From Syntrophomonadaceae bacterium (GTDB taxonomy: Bacteria; Bacillota; Dethiobacteria; DTU022): a stretch of 6,957 nucleotides of DNA. A program made the position numbers and the translations under genes. Below the pieces are notes generated by a model, which searched no databases, had not been told where the DNA came from, and saw nothing but the letters and a program-made list of their open reading frames with translations. This document shows, in pieces, positions 5,104 through 6,957 of the stretch. The stretch lies in NCBI GenBank assembly GCA_007131435.1, contig SLQM01000128.1, positions 1 through 6,957 of the forward strand. The letters run 5' to 3'. How positions within the stretch are numbered: position 1 is the first letter of the stretch; every line of letters starts with the position of its first letter.

Positions 5104-6363
5104 TTACGCGCTTTCTTCCTTCTTCTTCCGCTTGTTTCTTGTCGCCAGCATGGGCGCTTCTTTGTTCAAAACTACTTCTCTTGTGACAATGCATCTTTCT
5201 ACATCATCGCGGGAAGGCAGCTCAAACATTACATCAAGCAGGGTTTCTTCTAAAATAGCCCTCAACCCCCTGGCCCCGGTATTTCTTTTCATCGCTTCTT
5301 CGGCTATAGCCTCCAGGCAGTTGTCTTTAAACTCCAGTGCCACACCATCAAGCTCGAATATTTTTTGATACTGCTTGATCAGGGCATTGCGCGGCTCTTT
5401 GAGGATTCTCACGAACGCGTCACTGTCCAGCTGGTCAAGAGTGGCAATAACTGGAATCCGGCCAACAAATTCGGGAATTAAGCCATACTTTAATAAATCC
5501 TGGGGCAGGATCTGTTTCAGTATTTCACCGACATTACCCTCTTCACGTGAAAGAACTTCGGCGCCAAATCCAATTCCTTTACTGCCAACACGATTTTGAA
5601 TAATTTTTTCCAGCCCGTCAAAAGCGCCGCCGCAGATAAAGAGAATATCTGTAGTATCAATCTGCATGAATTCCTGGTGCGGGTGCTTGCGGCCACCCTG
5701 GGGAGGAACGCTGGCTACAGTACCTTCGAGTATTTTAAGCAAAGCCTGCTGAACTCCTTCACCCGATACATCACGGGTAATTGAAGGATTATCAGTTTTA
5801 CGGGCTATTTTATCTATCTCGTCAATATAGACAATCCCTTTTTCAGCTTTTTCCAGGTCATAATCGGCAGCCTGGATCAGTTTTAAGAGAATATTTTCCA
5901 CATCTTCACCGACGTAGCCGGCTTCTGTAAGCGAGGTTGCATCGGCAATGGCAAAAGGCACATTTAATATGCGGGCCAAAGTTTGTGCAAGTAGAGTTTT
6001 CCCAACTCCTGTGGGCCCGATTAGCGCAATATTGCTTTTTTGCAGTTCTACATCGTCAACCTTCTGGCTGGAATTCACCCTCTTATAGTGGTTATAGACA
6101 GCCACAGAAAGGCTTTTCTTAGCATCTTCCTGACCAATTACATATTGGTCTAAAACCTCTTTTATATCTTTCGGATTGGGCAACTCCACAGAGCCAAACT
6201 CTGTTTCATCACCGATTTCCTCTTCGATTATTTCATTGCAAAGCTCAATGCATTCATCACAGATGTAAACGCCTGGTCCGGCAACAAGTTTTCTTACCTG
6301 CTCCTGCGTCTTTCCGCAAAATGAACACTTTAAATGCCCTTTTTCTTCATTAAATTTAAACAT
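5104..6363 (-). CDS. clpX: ClpX, ATP-dependent unfoldase of the ClpXP protease
   Basis: ClpX is the hexameric AAA+ unfoldase that recognises tagged or regulatory substrates and threads them into ClpP. The product has 419 residues, close to the family norm. An N-terminal zinc-binding domain has Cys13, Cys16, Cys35 and Cys38. The AAA+ core has Walker A GPTGVGKT (116-123), pore loop GYVGED (149-154), Walker B IVYIDEID (177-184), the RKH loop (225-227), the ClpP-docking IGF tripeptide (264-266) and sensor-2 GARGLR (363-368). All key elements are intact. The C-terminus is a lysine-rich stretch followed by EESA. The ATG has GAGGTGAT 8 nt upstream. clpP lies 33 bp upstream in the same direction, the common Clostridia arrangement, so both ClpXP parts are probably made from one transcript. 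Confidence 0.98.
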   Translation of the reverse strand: MFKFNEEKGHLKCSFCGKTQEQVRKLVAGPGVYICDECIELCNEIIEEEIGDETEFGSVELPNPKDIKEVLDQYVIGQEDAKKSLSVAVYNHYKRVNSSQKVDDVELQKSNIALIGPTGVGKTLLAQTLARILNVPFAIADATSLTEAGYVGEDVENILLKLIQAADYDLEKAEKGIVYIDEIDKIARKTDNPSITRDVSGEGVQQALLKILEGTVASVPPQGGRKHPHQEFMQIDTTDILFICGGAFDGLEKIIQNRVGSKGIGFGAEVLSREEGNVGEILKQILPQDLLKYGLIPEFVGRIPVIATLDQLDSDAFVRILKEPRNALIKQYQKIFELDGVALEFKDNCLEAIAEEAMKRNTGARGLRAILEETLLDVMFELPSRDDVERCIVTREVVLNKEAPMLATRNKRKKKEESA

Positions 6364-6371
6364 TTTGGAGA

Positions 6372-6379
6372 ATCACCTC
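6372..6379 (-). promoter_or_regulatory. Strong ribosome binding site of clpX
   Basis: Minus-strand GAGGTGAT, an 8-nt match to the Firmicute anti-Shine-Dalgarno, lies 8 nt before the clpX ATG. It falls in the 9-nt loop of a 5-bp inverted repeat (6367-6371 with 6381-6385), so any hairpin would present rather than hide it. The whole clpP-clpX gap is 33 bp with no terminator. Confidence 0.7.
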
Positions 6380-6396
6380 ATCTCCGTATAAGGTAT

Positions 6397-6957
6397 TTAA
6401 ATCCTGTTAACAAGAATTTCGTCGATCAGGCCGTATTTTTTAGAGTCCTCAGCTGACATGAAGAAATCCCTGTCAGTATCCTTGGCGATAGTTTCAATTG
6501 ATTGTCCAGTGCTCTCTGCAAGTATCTGGTTAAGAGTTTCACGAATTTTCAGGATTTCACGGGCATGAATCTCAATATCCACAGCCTGCCCCTGGGCGCC
6601 GCCTGCCGGCTGGTGCAGCATTATCCTGGAATTAGGCAGGGCAAAGCGTTTGCCCTTTTCGCCAGCTGCAAGTAAAACCGCACCAAAGCTTGCAGCAAGT
6701 CCCACACATATTGTAGATATAGCCGGTTTTACATAGCGCATTGTGTCATAAATAGCCATCCCCGCATAAACTGACCCACCGGGTGAGTTTATGTAGAGGT
6801 TTATATCCTTTTTCGGATCCTCCGATTCCAGGAAAAGCATTTGCGCTACTACTAAATTGGCAACATGATCATCAATCGCACTGCCCAGAAAAATAATCCT
6901 GTCTTTTAATAAACGTGAATATATATCATAGGCTCTTTCGCCCCGACTGGTTTGTTC
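6397..6957 (-). CDS. clpP: ClpP protease subunit, N-terminus cut by window edge
   Basis: ClpP is the tetradecameric serine peptidase chamber that works with ClpX and, where present, ClpC-type unfoldases. The frame is open to the right edge; 186 residues are visible, starting EQTSRGERAYDIYSRLLKD, which normally begins within about ten residues of the start. The ATG at 6840 is internal. The catalytic triad is present: Ser90 in GLAASFGA, His115 in MLHQP and Asp164 in DTDRDF (numbering of the visible part). The oxyanion-strand NSPGGS (57-62) and the GGAQGQA handle region are also conserved. Phe91 follows the catalytic Ser, where Met is frequent. The promoter and any heat-shock operators lie outside the window. 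Confidence 0.97.
   Translation of the reverse strand, partial: EQTSRGERAYDIYSRLLKDRIIFLGSAIDDHVANLVVAQMLFLESEDPKKDINLYINSPGGSVYAGMAIYDTMRYVKPAISTICVGLAASFGAVLLAAGEKGKRFALPNSRIMLHQPAGGAQGQAVDIEIHAREILKIRETLNQILAESTGQSIETIAKDTDRDFFMSAEDSKKYGLIDEILVNRI

Noticed and set aside
6838..6840. ATG as the clpP start
   Set aside because: The frame upstream encodes the conserved ClpP N-terminal region (RGERAYDIYSRLLKDRII), so this Met is internal and the gene is cut by the window edge.
1..6957. Mobile element, CRISPR array, tRNA/rRNA or defence system
   Set aside because: No direct-repeat arrays, transposase or integrase motifs or RNA gene signatures were seen. The DNA is almost wholly covered by conserved housekeeping genes.

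Overview
The window holds seven protein-coding genes in two convergent groups. Both outer genes (birA and clpP) are cut by the window edges. The gene set and order (clpP-clpX-lon-ysxC), the strong AGAGGT/GAGGTGAT-type ribosome binding sites and the moderate GC content point to a low-to-mid GC Firmicute. The BcrA/HgdC-type [4Fe-4S] activase, an oxygen-sensitive family, makes an anaerobic Clostridia-like host most likely. The exact genus cannot be read from the sequence.

Plus strand, 1-1173: the C-terminal two thirds of biotin-protein ligase (birA), then bioY, the substrate-binding membrane subunit of a biotin ECF transporter. BioY brings biotin in and BirA attaches it to carboxylase carrier domains, so the pair is a biotin uptake-and-use unit. 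The 19 bp gap and weak bioY ribosome binding site suggest co-transcription.

Minus strand, 6957 down to 1162: clpP (N-terminus missing), clpX, lon, ysxC and a gene for an acyl-CoA dehydratase activase. ClpP and ClpX form the ClpXP protease, and Lon is the second soluble ATP-dependent protease. YsxC is an essential ribosome-assembly GTPase that commonly follows lon in Firmicutes. Gaps of 33, 109, 56 and 15 bp and good ribosome binding sites support a largely shared transcript. The activase is the unexpected last member: it has both cluster cysteines, but no dehydratase/reductase partner is visible. Its 3' end overlaps that of bioY by 12 bp in convergent orientation.

The only sizeable non-coding stretch is the 109 bp clpX-lon gap. 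It contains a perfect 12-bp inverted repeat followed by a short T run, a second 7-bp hairpin, arms that can pair across the whole gap in competition with the first stem, and a possible promoter whose -10 lies at the centre of the large repeat. This is the best candidate for undescribed regulation. Everything else is conserved housekeeping, and I see no mobile element, CRISPR array, RNA gene or new multi-gene system.
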